Shown here in pieces: positions 1 to 7,979 of a stretch of DNA of 64,000 nucleotides. The translations under genes were made by a program, and so were the position numbers. Below the pieces are notes generated by a model, which searched no databases, was not told the DNA's origin, and saw only the letters and a program-made list of their open reading frames with translations. Source of the stretch: an uncultured Akkermansia sp. Its GTDB lineage: Bacteria > Verrucomicrobiota > Verrucomicrobiia > Verrucomicrobiales > Akkermansiaceae. Location: contig CAJKMG010000007.1 in the NCBI GenBank assembly GCA_905200945.1, forward strand, positions 1 through 64,000, in the 5' to 3' direction. The stretch's first letter is position 1. Each line of letters starts with the position of its first letter.

Positions 1-224
1 GTCAGCGAGGAATCGTCATTGTGCAGAATGACGGTATCCCCGGAAGACAGCGCTCCGGAATCAGCCAGTTCCTGAAGCGTGTTATACACATGCTGCCCCG
101 GGTTGGTTGTCTGGGCGGCGTCCACCACGAATTCCGCGCCGGAAGCGGCAGTCGCCATCGTTACGGAAAACAGAAGACGCCCCAGCAGGAAGCGGCGCAA
201 CGGCAATGGAAGAATAAGTCTCAT
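1..224 (-). CDS. Secreted protein, N-terminal part (autotransporter or beta-helix type), cut by window edge
   Basis: Only the first 74 codons are present; the gene continues beyond position 1. The start is the ATG at 222-224 and is followed by a basic N-terminus (MRLILPLPLRRFLLGR), a hydrophobic stretch and an Ala-rich cleavage region (ATAASGAE), so export by Sec is likely. The mature start (EFVVDAAQTTNPGQHVYNTL) resembles the beginning of right-handed beta-helix or autotransporter-like surface proteins, in which residues such as 'SGDTVILHNDD' open the first helical coils. That assignment is an inference from style only; no diagnostic domain is inside the window. It lies downstream of the fucose operon on the same strand but is separated from it by a terminator and about 600 bases. 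Confidence 0.5.
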   Translation of the reverse strand, partial: MRLILPLPLRRFLLGRLLFSVTMATAASGAEFVVDAAQTTNPGQHVYNTLQELADSGALSSGDTVILHNDDSSL

Positions 225-821
225 ATCTTTTAAAAAGAATCATTAATATTGGAAGGCGCTCTCAATAGCGGATTTCGAATCCGCTGTTCACGCTGCGGTT
301 TGACAGGGAAATCCTTAGGAAATATCCCGCTTATTCCAAAATATGTCCTCCGTGAAACGGCAGACGCACGTTATCCCCGGAGAACAGCGGAGGCCAGTAT
401 CCGAAGGATTATGAAAGACAAATGCAACTTTTTTATTATCAACGCATTTTTTTATTCACACAGAACATGTGTTTTCCATAATGGCACAAAAAATGCATAT
501 CCTACTAAAATAATAGGATTGACAGCGGATTCGAAATACGCCCGTCAATGCCCCTCTTGCACGTCATGGCGGGAACTCCTGCCCCAACAAGGCGGCAGGG
601 GGAAATGTTTCTCTCTGGGGGGGATGCGGATAACGGATTTTTTTGGAATTTTGTATTTCCCTTTTTCCGGAGATCATGGGGATCAACGGCGCGGGAATAA
701 GGAGGCACTTCTGTAAGAAGGATGATGGGAGAGACGGGCAAACACAGCCCATGGAAAGGATCGGGCCGGATTTTATCCATGTACGTGGGCCGTGGGAAAG
801 AACGGGGATGAGAGGAAGCTG
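225..821. other. Intergenic region without a convincing gene
   Basis: No open frame here has convincing coding character. Visible structures are a hairpin at 267-285 (AGCGGATT, TCG, AATCCGCT) and an imperfect palindrome at 499-519 (ATCCTA ... TAGGAT) in an AT-rich stretch (about 410-520). A partial copy of the first motif, agcggattcgaaat, recurs at 524-537. The AT-rich part could hold the promoter of the secreted protein at the left edge, which reads leftwards. No consensus promoter could be fixed. Confidence 0.4.
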
Positions 822-855
822 AAAAAAAGGGGCGCGCGGTATGTACCGGCGCCCC
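822..855 (-). terminator. Rho-independent terminator of the fucose operon
   Basis: Read on the minus strand, stem GGGGCGC (849-855) pairs with GCGCCCC (829-835), with an inner CGGTA/TACCG extension. The stem is followed directly by seven T residues (822-828). It lies 20 bases past the stop codon of the aldolase gene and closes the four-gene fucose operon. Confidence 0.85.
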
Positions 856-875
856 AATGAAGAATGGTGAATACG

Positions 876-1691
876 TTATTTGCCGGATTTGCCCAGCTTG
901 TAACCCGCGTAGGTTTCCGTGTTGTAAAGGGGCTGGTTGTCCGGTACGGCGTAGCCGATGGATTTGCGAATGGCGAGGAAGTCTGCCACGCCTTCCGCCC
1001 CGACCTGGTTCAGAGGTGCTTTGTGCAGGCCGGCCATCAGCACCATGCGGCAGTAGGCGTCCGCGTTTTCCATGAACCATTCCGCTTCTTCCACGTCTCT
1101 CGCTCCGGTAATGACTCCGTGGTTTTCCATGAAAACGACGGTGGATTGTTTGGCCGCTTCCGCCACGGCCCGGGCCGTTTCCAGAGAGCCGGGCGTTCCG
1201 TAAGGAGCCAGCGGGATATGTCCCAGGAAGATATCCGCTTCCGGATTGATGCCGGAGGGGGGAACCTGTCCGGCAAACAGGAAGGCATTGCAGTGCGGGG
1301 GATGGGCATGGATACAGGCATTGACGCCCACGGATTTCATCATGGCAATGTGCGTTTTCACCTCGCTGGTGGAGGGGCGGATGCCCGCCTTCTGGCGCGC
1401 ATCCATGTCCACCATGCAGATGTCTTCCACAGTCATGAAGCCTTTGGAACACAGGGTGGGGGAGCAGAGCAGCAGGTTCTGAGCCACGCGCACGGAGATA
1501 TTGCCGCCGTTGCCGTCCACATATTCCCGGTTCCACAGGCGGCGCCCTATGTCGCACATGCGTTCCTTGATGACCAGAATTTCCGGGGAATGGAAGAATT
1601 CATTCACTTCCTCCCGCGTGACGGGGTTGTATTTTTCCCATGGAAACACTTTGTCCGGCAGGGGAGGGGAGATTGACCAGTCTTCTGACAT
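876..1691 (-). CDS. fucA: Class II aldolase, probable L-fuculose-1-phosphate aldolase
   Basis: 271 residues. It should cleave L-fuculose 1-phosphate to dihydroxyacetone phosphate and L-lactaldehyde in the cytoplasm, the last step of the fucose pathway. The class II aldolase/adducin fold shows in GNGGNISVR (substrate loop), HAHPPHCNAF (two metal-binding His) and MENHGVITGA (third metal-binding His). The protein is about 55 residues longer than E. coli FucA, with extra sequence at both ends. The ATG at 1691 was chosen because it gives MSEDWS just past the kinase stop; upstream frames run into the kinase gene. RhaD-type specificity cannot be excluded from sequence alone, but the neighbouring fucose isomerase supports fuculose phosphate. 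Last gene of the operon, 13 bases after the kinase. Confidence 0.85.
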   Translation of the reverse strand: MSEDWSISPPLPDKVFPWEKYNPVTREEVNEFFHSPEILVIKERMCDIGRRLWNREYVDGNGGNISVRVAQNLLLCSPTLCSKGFMTVEDICMVDMDARQKAGIRPSTSEVKTHIAMMKSVGVNACIHAHPPHCNAFLFAGQVPPSGINPEADIFLGHIPLAPYGTPGSLETARAVAEAAKQSTVVFMENHGVITGARDVEEAEWFMENADAYCRMVLMAGLHKAPLNQVGAEGVADFLAIRKSIGYAVPDNQPLYNTETYAGYKLGKSGK

Positions 1692-1704
1692 ATTTAGTAG
1701 CGTG

Positions 1705-3129
1705 TTATTGGTTGAGCTTTTCGTAAGCGGCTTTCTGGAAACCCGGCATATATGTCCGGTAGGTGATGCCGAAGGCGTCCCGGGCCTGCTCCGGCGTAGA
1801 GTACACCCCGGCGCCCGCAAAGGCAAACATGGATGCGCCCAATACCGTACTTTCTGAAACTTCTGAGACTTTGACGGGAATCCGGAGAATGTCCGCCCTC
1901 ATCTGGGTCCAAACGCTGTTTCTGGCGCCTCCGCCCACCAGGATGAGGAATTCGCTTTTGAAGCCGCCCACGGATTCCAAACGGCGCAGACGGGATTTCA
2001 GCCGCCAGGTGAGCGCCTCCATGGCGGCGCGGTAGATATGGCCGCGAGTTCTTCCCAGCACCAGGCCGTTGATGGAGCCTTTCCGGTCTCCGGAAGCCAG
2101 GAAGTCCGGAACCATTGTCACGCCGTCGCAGCCGGGTGGGACGGCGGCCGCTTCCGCGTCCATGGTGTCATAGGATTCCCCGTGAAAGCAGGCTGCTTTC
2201 ACCCATTCGATAATGCCGGAACCCAGCCATTGAAGTCCGGGGTTGAGCAGACCGGATTCCGCGTCGAATTCCGCCGTGGCGCCGTCTTCATAGTCTTCCC
2301 GGGTCAGCCTGGCCTGCGCGGAGCGCGCCATCAGGATTTCCCATGTTCCGGAGGAAAGGACGGGCTGGTTCTTGTCTGCACCGGAACCGAAAATGGCGAA
2401 CTGGGTGTCGTGCCCTGCGGAGATAACGGGAATGCCCGCCAGAGCCGGGAGATTCATCGCGTCTGCCGCTTCCGGCGTAAGGATGCCGATGGTTTCCCCT
2501 GCATCCACGATGGGGGGGAAGAGGCCGCGGCTCAAACCGAGGCGGTTCAGAATGAGTTCGGAAAAATCTCCCGTTTCCAGGTCAGTGAGCTGGGAGGTTC
2601 CTGCCATGGTCCGGTCTGTCGCCATGATGCCGGTGAGCTTGTAGGCCAGCAGGTTGGAGATGAAGAGCCACGCATGGGCTTTTTCCAGAAGTTCCGGGCG
2701 ATTTTCCTTGAGCCAGACGAGTTTGTAAATGGTGTTGAAAGCGAAAGCCCCCACGCCGGAGATACGGTTAAGTTCCTCCTGGGGGATATATTTGCCGATG
2801 TTTTTCATGACCTCCGCCGTGCGGGGGCATTTCCAGGATATGACAGGATAGAGCAGGCCGCCGCCGTCATCCACCAGCGCCCCGTCTACGCCAAAGGTGG
2901 TAATTGTGGCAGCCGTCACTTGTTCAGCATTTAGTCCTTCCAGGGCTTTCACGGCGCATTCGGAGAGCTGTCTGAAAATCCGGTCGGCGTCCCAGACGTG
3001 AAATTCCGGATTTTCCTTACCGGGCAGCGTGGCGTTTGGCTGTGAGGCCTTCCCTACAATGACGCCTTGTTCATTCACAACCATTGCGCGCACATTAGTC
3101 GCGCCGCAGTCCAAGCAAAGGGAGTACAT
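1705..3129 (-). CDS. fucK: FGGY-family carbohydrate kinase, probable L-fuculokinase
   Basis: 474 residues, the usual length for FGGY sugar kinases. It is expected to phosphorylate L-fuculose with ATP. The N-terminal ATPase half begins with LDCGATNVRAMVV (phosphate-binding loop 1). FGVDGALVD and the C-terminal GGGARNSVWTQMRADIL block match the FGGY pattern, and SAGHDTQFAIFGSG lies at the interdomain substrate region. By sequence style it is close to rhamnulokinases as well; the call to fuculokinase rests on its place between a fucose isomerase and a class II aldolase. The gap to the isomerase is 266 bases and holds a strong hairpin, so expression relative to the isomerase may differ. Confidence 0.82.
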   Translation of the reverse strand: MYSLCLDCGATNVRAMVVNEQGVIVGKASQPNATLPGKENPEFHVWDADRIFRQLSECAVKALEGLNAEQVTAATITTFGVDGALVDDGGGLLYPVISWKCPRTAEVMKNIGKYIPQEELNRISGVGAFAFNTIYKLVWLKENRPELLEKAHAWLFISNLLAYKLTGIMATDRTMAGTSQLTDLETGDFSELILNRLGLSRGLFPPIVDAGETIGILTPEAADAMNLPALAGIPVISAGHDTQFAIFGSGADKNQPVLSSGTWEILMARSAQARLTREDYEDGATAEFDAESGLLNPGLQWLGSGIIEWVKAACFHGESYDTMDAEAAAVPPGCDGVTMVPDFLASGDRKGSINGLVLGRTRGHIYRAAMEALTWRLKSRLRRLESVGGFKSEFLILVGGGARNSVWTQMRADILRIPVKVSEVSESTVLGASMFAFAGAGVYSTPEQARDAFGITYRTYMPGFQKAAYEKLNQ

Positions 3130-3355
3130 GAGAGTTGATTAAATATGAGAGTTTTTGTTCCAAAAGAGTTTTCGTGGTAGCTGCCAGCTGTTTAAGGCAA
3201 TCCGCTCCCAGACTTTCAAATTGCTGGTTCGTCAGGCAGGAAGCTGCGTGCAGAAGACGAAGCCGGTATCAGTTTTCAGAATATTACTTGAGAGCGATGA
3301 GTGCTTTGGCGTAAAAATCTTTACGCTGACGGCATAGGAGGCTTCCGTAAGCTTG

Positions 3356-3385
3356 TTTCCCGGGGGAAGAAATTCCCCCGGGAAA
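3356..3385 (-). promoter_or_regulatory. Perfect 13-bp hairpin between isomerase and kinase genes
   Basis: TTTCCCGGGGGAA (3356-3368) and TTCCCCCGGGAAA (3373-3385) are perfectly complementary around a 4-base loop. The hairpin starts about 10 bases past the isomerase stop codon. There is no T tract on the minus strand, so it is a poor intrinsic terminator. It more likely protects the 3' end of the upstream message or partly attenuates read-through into the kinase gene. Confidence 0.5.
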
Positions 3386-3395
3386 AGAACGGTCC

Positions 3396-5174
3396 TCAGT
3401 ACTTCCCGTACAGCGGGCCGTAGTTGGCGCAGGCGCGGAAATCAGCCCCTTCCGGGTCCGCAGTTCCGTGGAGCCCCCAGGCGGAGGGGCGGTAGATTTG
3501 GTCATCCGGAATGTTATGGGCGTATACGGGAATACGCAGCATGGATGCCAGCGTCAGGATGTCCGCGCCGATGTGGCCGTATGTAAAGGCGCCGTGGTTG
3601 GCTCCCATGTTGGCCATGACGCTGTACACGTCCGTAAAGGCTCCCTTGCCGGTCAGGCGCGGGGCGAACCAGGTGGTCGGCCAGCCCGGATCAGTGCGTT
3701 CGTCCAGGGTTTTGTGCACCTCGGCAGGCAGATCCACGGACCAGCCTTCCGCTACGATAAGAACGGGGCCGAGCCCTTTGACGATGTTCAGGCGCATCAT
3801 GGTTACGGGTGCGCCGCCCCTGGTGACGTAGTGGACGGAGTAGCCGCCGCCGCGGAAGTATTCCCGGTTGGCCGGGCACCAGACGGCTTGTTCCATCATG
3901 GTTTTCGCATCGTCCGGAGTAACGTCCCAGTGTTTTTTCATGACGGGCTGTCCGTTTTTGTCCGTACAGGCCATGCAGCCGTCCAGGGCGGCGGAGCCGG
4001 AATTGATGAGGTGGATGATGCCGTCCTTGGCATGGCCTTCCAGCGTATAACCCGTGACGCGCTTCACGGCTTCCGGGCTCCAGTAGGTGCGAACGTCCGC
4101 GAAGACGTTGGCCTGTCCGGTCAGCAGATAGCCGAAAAGGAGGCAGGCTCCATTGAGAGAGTCGTTTTCCGTGGCGAAGGGAAGCGGGGCGCGAGGGCCG
4201 TTCCAGTCAAAGGTGGAGTTAAGCAGGGTTTCCGCGATGTCTCCGTTCGGGTAGAAGTCCGTCCAGTGGCGCTGGCCCTGGAAGCCGCCGGCAATGGCCT
4301 GGTAACCCAGGGATTCTTCTTCGCGGTCGATTTTCTTGAGCTTGGGATTGCCCTGCATCATGTCGCGGAAGATCATGGCCATCAGCACGCTTTCCCTGAA
4401 AGTTTTACGGCGTCCGGCTTCGTCCAGCTTCAAGTCCGGACGGTTTTTGTCCTCGGCGAATTTAAAGACGGAGTCCGCCCATTGCATGGCGAGGTCGAAT
4501 TCCGCTTCGTCATAAATCTTCTGGTCCATGCGGCGGCGCACTTCCGTCATGTCCACGGCCTGTACGCGGATGCCCAGGTAATTTTCCCAGAAAGACTGAT
4601 CCACGATGGAGCCGGCAATGCCCATGGAGCAGCCGCCGATGGAAAGATAGCCTTTTCCGCGGAGGGTGGCTACGGCGAGGCCGGCGCGGCAGAAGCGCAG
4701 GATTTTTTCAGCTACGTCTTCCGGAATGGAAGTATCCGTGGCGTCCTGAACGTCTTTTCCGTAGATGGAGAAAGCCGGGAACCCTTTCTGGTTCAGGCCG
4801 GCCAGCGCGGCGGCCAGGTACACGGCGCCGGGACGTTCCGTGCCGTTGAAGCCCCAGATGGCCTTGGGAGTGAACGGATCCATGTCAAATGTTTCACTGC
4901 CGTAGCACCAGCAGGGCGTAACGGCCAGGGAGACGCCGACATTGTTGGCCTTGAACTTGTCCGCGCAGGCGGCGGCTTCCGCCGGGCCGCCGATACAGGT
5001 GTCCGCGATCACGCATTTGACGGGTTCACCGGAGGCGTGGCGGATGTTGGACTCAATGAGGGCGGCAGCCGCCTTGGCCATGTTCATGGTTTGATCTTCC
5101 AGGGATTCCCGGACGCCGAGGCGGCGACCGTCAATCGTGGGGCGGATACCGATGGTTGGTAATGCTGTTTTCAT
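3396..5174 (-). CDS. fucI: L-fucose isomerase
   Basis: 592 residues, nearly identical in length to E. coli FucI (591). It converts L-fucose to L-fuculose with a divalent metal, normally as a hexamer in the cytoplasm. The N-terminus (LPTIGIRPTIDGRRLGVRES), the ADTCIGGPAEAAACADKF segment and WCYGSETFDMDP are characteristic of the family, as is the C-terminal GANHGAFTYGHIGADILTLA region with metal and substrate contacts. It is the second gene of the operon, 27 bases after the transporter start-to-stop junction. No disruption is visible. D-arabinose activity is common in this family and may also occur. Confidence 0.95.
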   Translation of the reverse strand: MKTALPTIGIRPTIDGRRLGVRESLEDQTMNMAKAAAALIESNIRHASGEPVKCVIADTCIGGPAEAAACADKFKANNVGVSLAVTPCWCYGSETFDMDPFTPKAIWGFNGTERPGAVYLAAALAGLNQKGFPAFSIYGKDVQDATDTSIPEDVAEKILRFCRAGLAVATLRGKGYLSIGGCSMGIAGSIVDQSFWENYLGIRVQAVDMTEVRRRMDQKIYDEAEFDLAMQWADSVFKFAEDKNRPDLKLDEAGRRKTFRESVLMAMIFRDMMQGNPKLKKIDREEESLGYQAIAGGFQGQRHWTDFYPNGDIAETLLNSTFDWNGPRAPLPFATENDSLNGACLLFGYLLTGQANVFADVRTYWSPEAVKRVTGYTLEGHAKDGIIHLINSGSAALDGCMACTDKNGQPVMKKHWDVTPDDAKTMMEQAVWCPANREYFRGGGYSVHYVTRGGAPVTMMRLNIVKGLGPVLIVAEGWSVDLPAEVHKTLDERTDPGWPTTWFAPRLTGKGAFTDVYSVMANMGANHGAFTYGHIGADILTLASMLRIPVYAHNIPDDQIYRPSAWGLHGTADPEGADFRACANYGPLYGKY

Positions 5175-5201
5175 ATCTTACGTAGGTGATGTGAAGCCGG
5201 T

Positions 5202-7136
5202 TCATGCCTGGGCAGGCTTTTCTTCCTCTTCTTTTTTCAGATGAATGTTGCGGAAGAAGAAGCCGTAAATTAGTACCACGGCAAAGCAGATGATGGGAAT
5301 AAAGAAAGATGACCGTACCGCTTTTTCCACGAAGTTTTCCTGGGCCGTCTGGAATTGCTTCATGTCCAGGGGGCGGGCGATGAGGTTGTCCAGCACTTCC
5401 GTCTGGTTCCCTGATAGCGTGGAAAGCGCCGGAATCAGGGAGAATTGCTGAATTTGCTGTTCTCTTCCGTCAGGGGCGGGGAGGCGTTCCAGATTGGCTT
5501 TGAAAACGGCCAGTTCCTCTGGTTTGAGGGAGGAACAGCCGGGCAGGGATTTGGCCGCCTGTTCAAAAGCTGCCCCTTCCAGGGAGGGGAGGGAAAGGAA
5601 AGTTGCCAGGTTTTTCTGGAATTTGCCGGCGGCCCTGGCTTGTTCTTCTCCGTCCGCAGGGCTTGCTTCAGACATCCTGTACAGCGCCAGCATGGCCCCT
5701 GATAAGGATTTGCGGGCGTCTGCAGCTTCCGCCTGCGCAATCAGGGGCCGGTTGATGGATTCAAAATAGGCCACCTGGTTTTTTACTGTGGTGTTATCTA
5801 TCCAGGAACCCATGTACGGGGTAATGACTGCACCGCCCAGAATGGCCATGATAAGGCCCGCCGCTCCCAATTTCACTTCGGACCCCAGTCCTCGCAGGGC
5901 GATGCCGTAAATAGTGGGGAACATCAGGGACATGCAGCCGGAGATTCCGACCAGCGTCCAGACGGAGATTTCCCTGGGCAGGTAGATGGTGCCCAGGCAG
6001 CAGAGGATCCCGGCGATAGCGAAAAGAGACATCATGTTGGCCGGGTTAAATTTCTTCATCAGGGCCGTAGTGACGGCACGGCAGGCGATGAACAGGATGA
6101 TGGAAAAGATATAGTAGTTGGAGGCCGCCGCTTCCTGCATTCCTGGGAAAACGGACATGATGTATTTAATCGTCCATGTCCACACGGCGATCTGCACGCC
6201 TACATAGAAAAACTGGGCCGCCACGCCGCAGAAGTAGCGCGGAAGCTTCACCAGCTTCATGAGCTGGCAACGGTAGTCCGGCATGATGAGCAGGAAGGCG
6301 ATGGGCCCGATCATCATAATCAGGATTTGCTGTACCATACTGAATTCGAAAGCGGAATAGTACTGGAACAGGAAGGGGATGAGAATCAGGGCGATGCAGA
6401 GGCCCAGGCGGCCTAGTTTGGAGGAAAGGGGTTGCGTGTTTTCCCGGGTGGGTACGTTTTCATCATCGGATTTGTAGCGGCAGAAGAAAAACCAGATTAC
6501 GGCGGCGATGGCTACCAGACCCACATAAGGGACGCATACCCAGAAGAGCTCATCGCTGACAATAGCGTTCAGTTGTTCCGGGTCCATGGCTTTGCGGGTG
6601 TCCATGTCAGCATCGTTCAAGTGCGCCAGAATGAAATATTTGGCCAGGAAAATACCAGTCAGGGAGCCTATGGGATTGAAGGCCTGGGCGAAATTCAGAC
6701 GGCGGACACTTGTTTCCTGGGCTCCCATGGAGAGAACGAAGGGGTTGCAGGTGGTCTCCAAAATGGAGAGGCCTCCGGCCAGCACGAAGATGGCTACCAG
6801 ATAGATATCGAAACTTTGCCCGATAGCGGCGGGAATGTAGCACAGAGCGCCGATCATGTAGAGCCCCAGTCCGATGAGTACACCCGCCTTGTAGGAAAAT
6901 TCCTCCAGAAGGATGGAAGCGAAAATGGCAAGCACCGCATAGGCCCCATAAAAGGAAATCTGGACTCCGGCGGATTCCGAAGCATTGATCATGAATATTT
7001 TGCTGAATGCCGGAACCAGATTGTCCGTCATGTTGTTCAGGAGGCCCCACAGCGCAAAACAGGAGACCAGCATGAAGAACGGCAGCCGGTACTGTTTGGG
7101 AACGATCGGCACGGTAGAGGTACGGTTGTTATCCAT
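5202..7136 (-). CDS. fucP: FucP-family sugar:H+ symporter with a large periplasmic insertion
   Basis: 644 residues against about 440 for E. coli FucP. Major facilitator fold of the FHS/FucP subgroup: the first helix (FFMLVSCFALWGLLNNMTDN), GLGLYMIGALCYIPAA and LNFAQAFNPIGSLTGIFLAK match the family. The extra length is one block of about 150 residues, roughly 448-607, between helix 11 (AAGLIMAILGGAVITPYMGS) and helix 12 (FFIPIICFAVVLIYGFFF); in E. coli FucP this loop is very short. With the standard topology the block would lie in the periplasm. It is Ala, Lys and Glu rich and probably helical. First gene of the operon, so its promoter should lie in 7137-7320. Substrate is inferred as L-fucose from the operon. 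Confidence 0.85.
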   Translation of the reverse strand: MDNNRTSTVPIVPKQYRLPFFMLVSCFALWGLLNNMTDNLVPAFSKIFMINASESAGVQISFYGAYAVLAIFASILLEEFSYKAGVLIGLGLYMIGALCYIPAAIGQSFDIYLVAIFVLAGGLSILETTCNPFVLSMGAQETSVRRLNFAQAFNPIGSLTGIFLAKYFILAHLNDADMDTRKAMDPEQLNAIVSDELFWVCVPYVGLVAIAAVIWFFFCRYKSDDENVPTRENTQPLSSKLGRLGLCIALILIPFLFQYYSAFEFSMVQQILIMMIGPIAFLLIMPDYRCQLMKLVKLPRYFCGVAAQFFYVGVQIAVWTWTIKYIMSVFPGMQEAAASNYYIFSIILFIACRAVTTALMKKFNPANMMSLFAIAGILCCLGTIYLPREISVWTLVGISGCMSLMFPTIYGIALRGLGSEVKLGAAGLIMAILGGAVITPYMGSWIDNTTVKNQVAYFESINRPLIAQAEAADARKSLSGAMLALYRMSEASPADGEEQARAAGKFQKNLATFLSLPSLEGAAFEQAAKSLPGCSSLKPEELAVFKANLERLPAPDGREQQIQQFSLIPALSTLSGNQTEVLDNLIARPLDMKQFQTAQENFVEKAVRSSFFIPIICFAVVLIYGFFFRNIHLKKEEEEKPAQA

Positions 7137-7265
7137 ATTGCTTTTGTCAATTTCTCACAAGGACGGCGGTGCGTCAATCTGGAAACGGAAAAGAGTCCAG
7201 AAATTATCCAACCTGTTGATAGAAAAAATAAAATGGTGTTTTTTGTGGCAGTATTCCGTCAATGT

Positions 7266-7303
7266 CCGCAGAAACTCTTTCTTCTTGACTTGTGTTTCTG
7301 CGG
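7266..7303. promoter_or_regulatory. 10-bp inverted repeat in the divergent fucose/sialidase-side promoter region
   Basis: CCGCAGAAAC (7266-7275) and GTTTCTGCGG (7294-7303) form a perfect inverted repeat with an 18-base spacer. It lies in the 184-base region between the divergently transcribed transporter gene and the secreted protein gene at 7321. It could be an operator for a fucose-responsive regulator or a 5' UTR hairpin of the rightward gene. No regulator gene is adjacent. Confidence 0.35.
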
Positions 7304-7320
7304 CGGCTAGGAATAAAGAG

Positions 7321-7833
7321 ATGAAAAAGTGTATTCTAGCCGTCTGTCTGGGCCTGGCAGGATTCTGGGGCGTCCAGGCTGAAGATTCTTCCATTGCGGC
7401 TCCGGAAAGGATAAATGAACAGGGTGATGCGAAACTGCCTTCCGGGGAACTGTTGTCGGATCATGTGGCGGAAGCAGAGTTTACGGGAATGATTCACCGG
7501 AAATGCAGGTTCCTTACTTCCCTGTGTCCGGACAGGTGTGACCACGCCAGGGATTTTGCCGTTTTCCGGATCGTCAAGTACCTGGATTACCGGAAACCAG
7601 GCAAGTACGGCGATGAAAAGCAGGAGCAGCTGATGGTTGACGTTAATCCGGCGCACAAGCCCATCCTGCAGGGCGCGGATATTTTGAAGAAGGTATCCGC
7701 CCTCAAACCGGGGGACAGGGTGGTTCTTCACTGGGCTCATTACTATATGCACCGGGATTCCAGTTCTTTCCCGGAACGTCCCGTGATTTCCGTGGCGCCG
7801 GCGGTTCTTTCCGGAGGAAAAACGGGTGAATAA
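7321..7833 (+). CDS. Small secreted protein of unknown function
   Basis: 170 residues. A signal peptide is clear (MKKCILAVCLGLAGFWGVQA, cleavage expected after VQA). The mature part has a conserved-looking core with three clustered Cys (RKCRFLTSLCPDRCDHARDF), then a region rich in charged residues that reads like a small beta-barrel (VDVNPAHKPILQGADILKKV, LKPGDRVVLHWAHYYMHRDS). I do not recognise the family. The start at 7321 is preferred over the upstream in-frame codons because it gives the signal peptide directly. It lies 125 bases before a sialidase gene on the same strand and may be cotranscribed with it, so a role at the cell envelope during mucin use is possible but unproven. Confidence 0.75.
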   Translation: MKKCILAVCLGLAGFWGVQAEDSSIAAPERINEQGDAKLPSGELLSDHVAEAEFTGMIHRKCRFLTSLCPDRCDHARDFAVFRIVKYLDYRKPGKYGDEKQEQLMVDVNPAHKPILQGADILKKVSALKPGDRVVLHWAHYYMHRDSSSFPERPVISVAPAVLSGGKTGE

Positions 7834-7913
7834 GGACTGGTCTTTCTTCAGGCCGTTCAGGCGAGGCTGGACGCAACGGAAAGCCATGTGTTAGGAAACG
7901 GGCCGGCAAATGT

Positions 7914-7945
7914 CGCTGCTCCGGGCAAGATTGCCGAGAGCAGCG
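7914..7945 (+). promoter_or_regulatory. Hairpin just upstream of the sialidase gene
   Basis: CGCTGCTC (7914-7921) pairs perfectly with GAGCAGCG (7938-7945), with an inner GGCAA/TTGCC stem that makes a nearly continuous hairpin. It ends 34 bases before the preferred ATG of the sialidase. There is no T run after it. It could separate expression of the two secreted proteins or stabilise the sialidase message. Confidence 0.35.
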
Positions 7946-7979
7946 GCGTATATATACAGTGAAACACACCATAAATACG

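Noticed and set aside
267..537. Partial direct repeat agcggatt-type motif in the first intergenic region considered as an attachment site
   Set aside because: The two copies differ and no integrase or mobile gene is near.
505..1557. Long open frame on the minus strand overlapping the aldolase
   Set aside because: It is in a different frame from the class II aldolase, which has all family motifs; the long frame results from high GC content.
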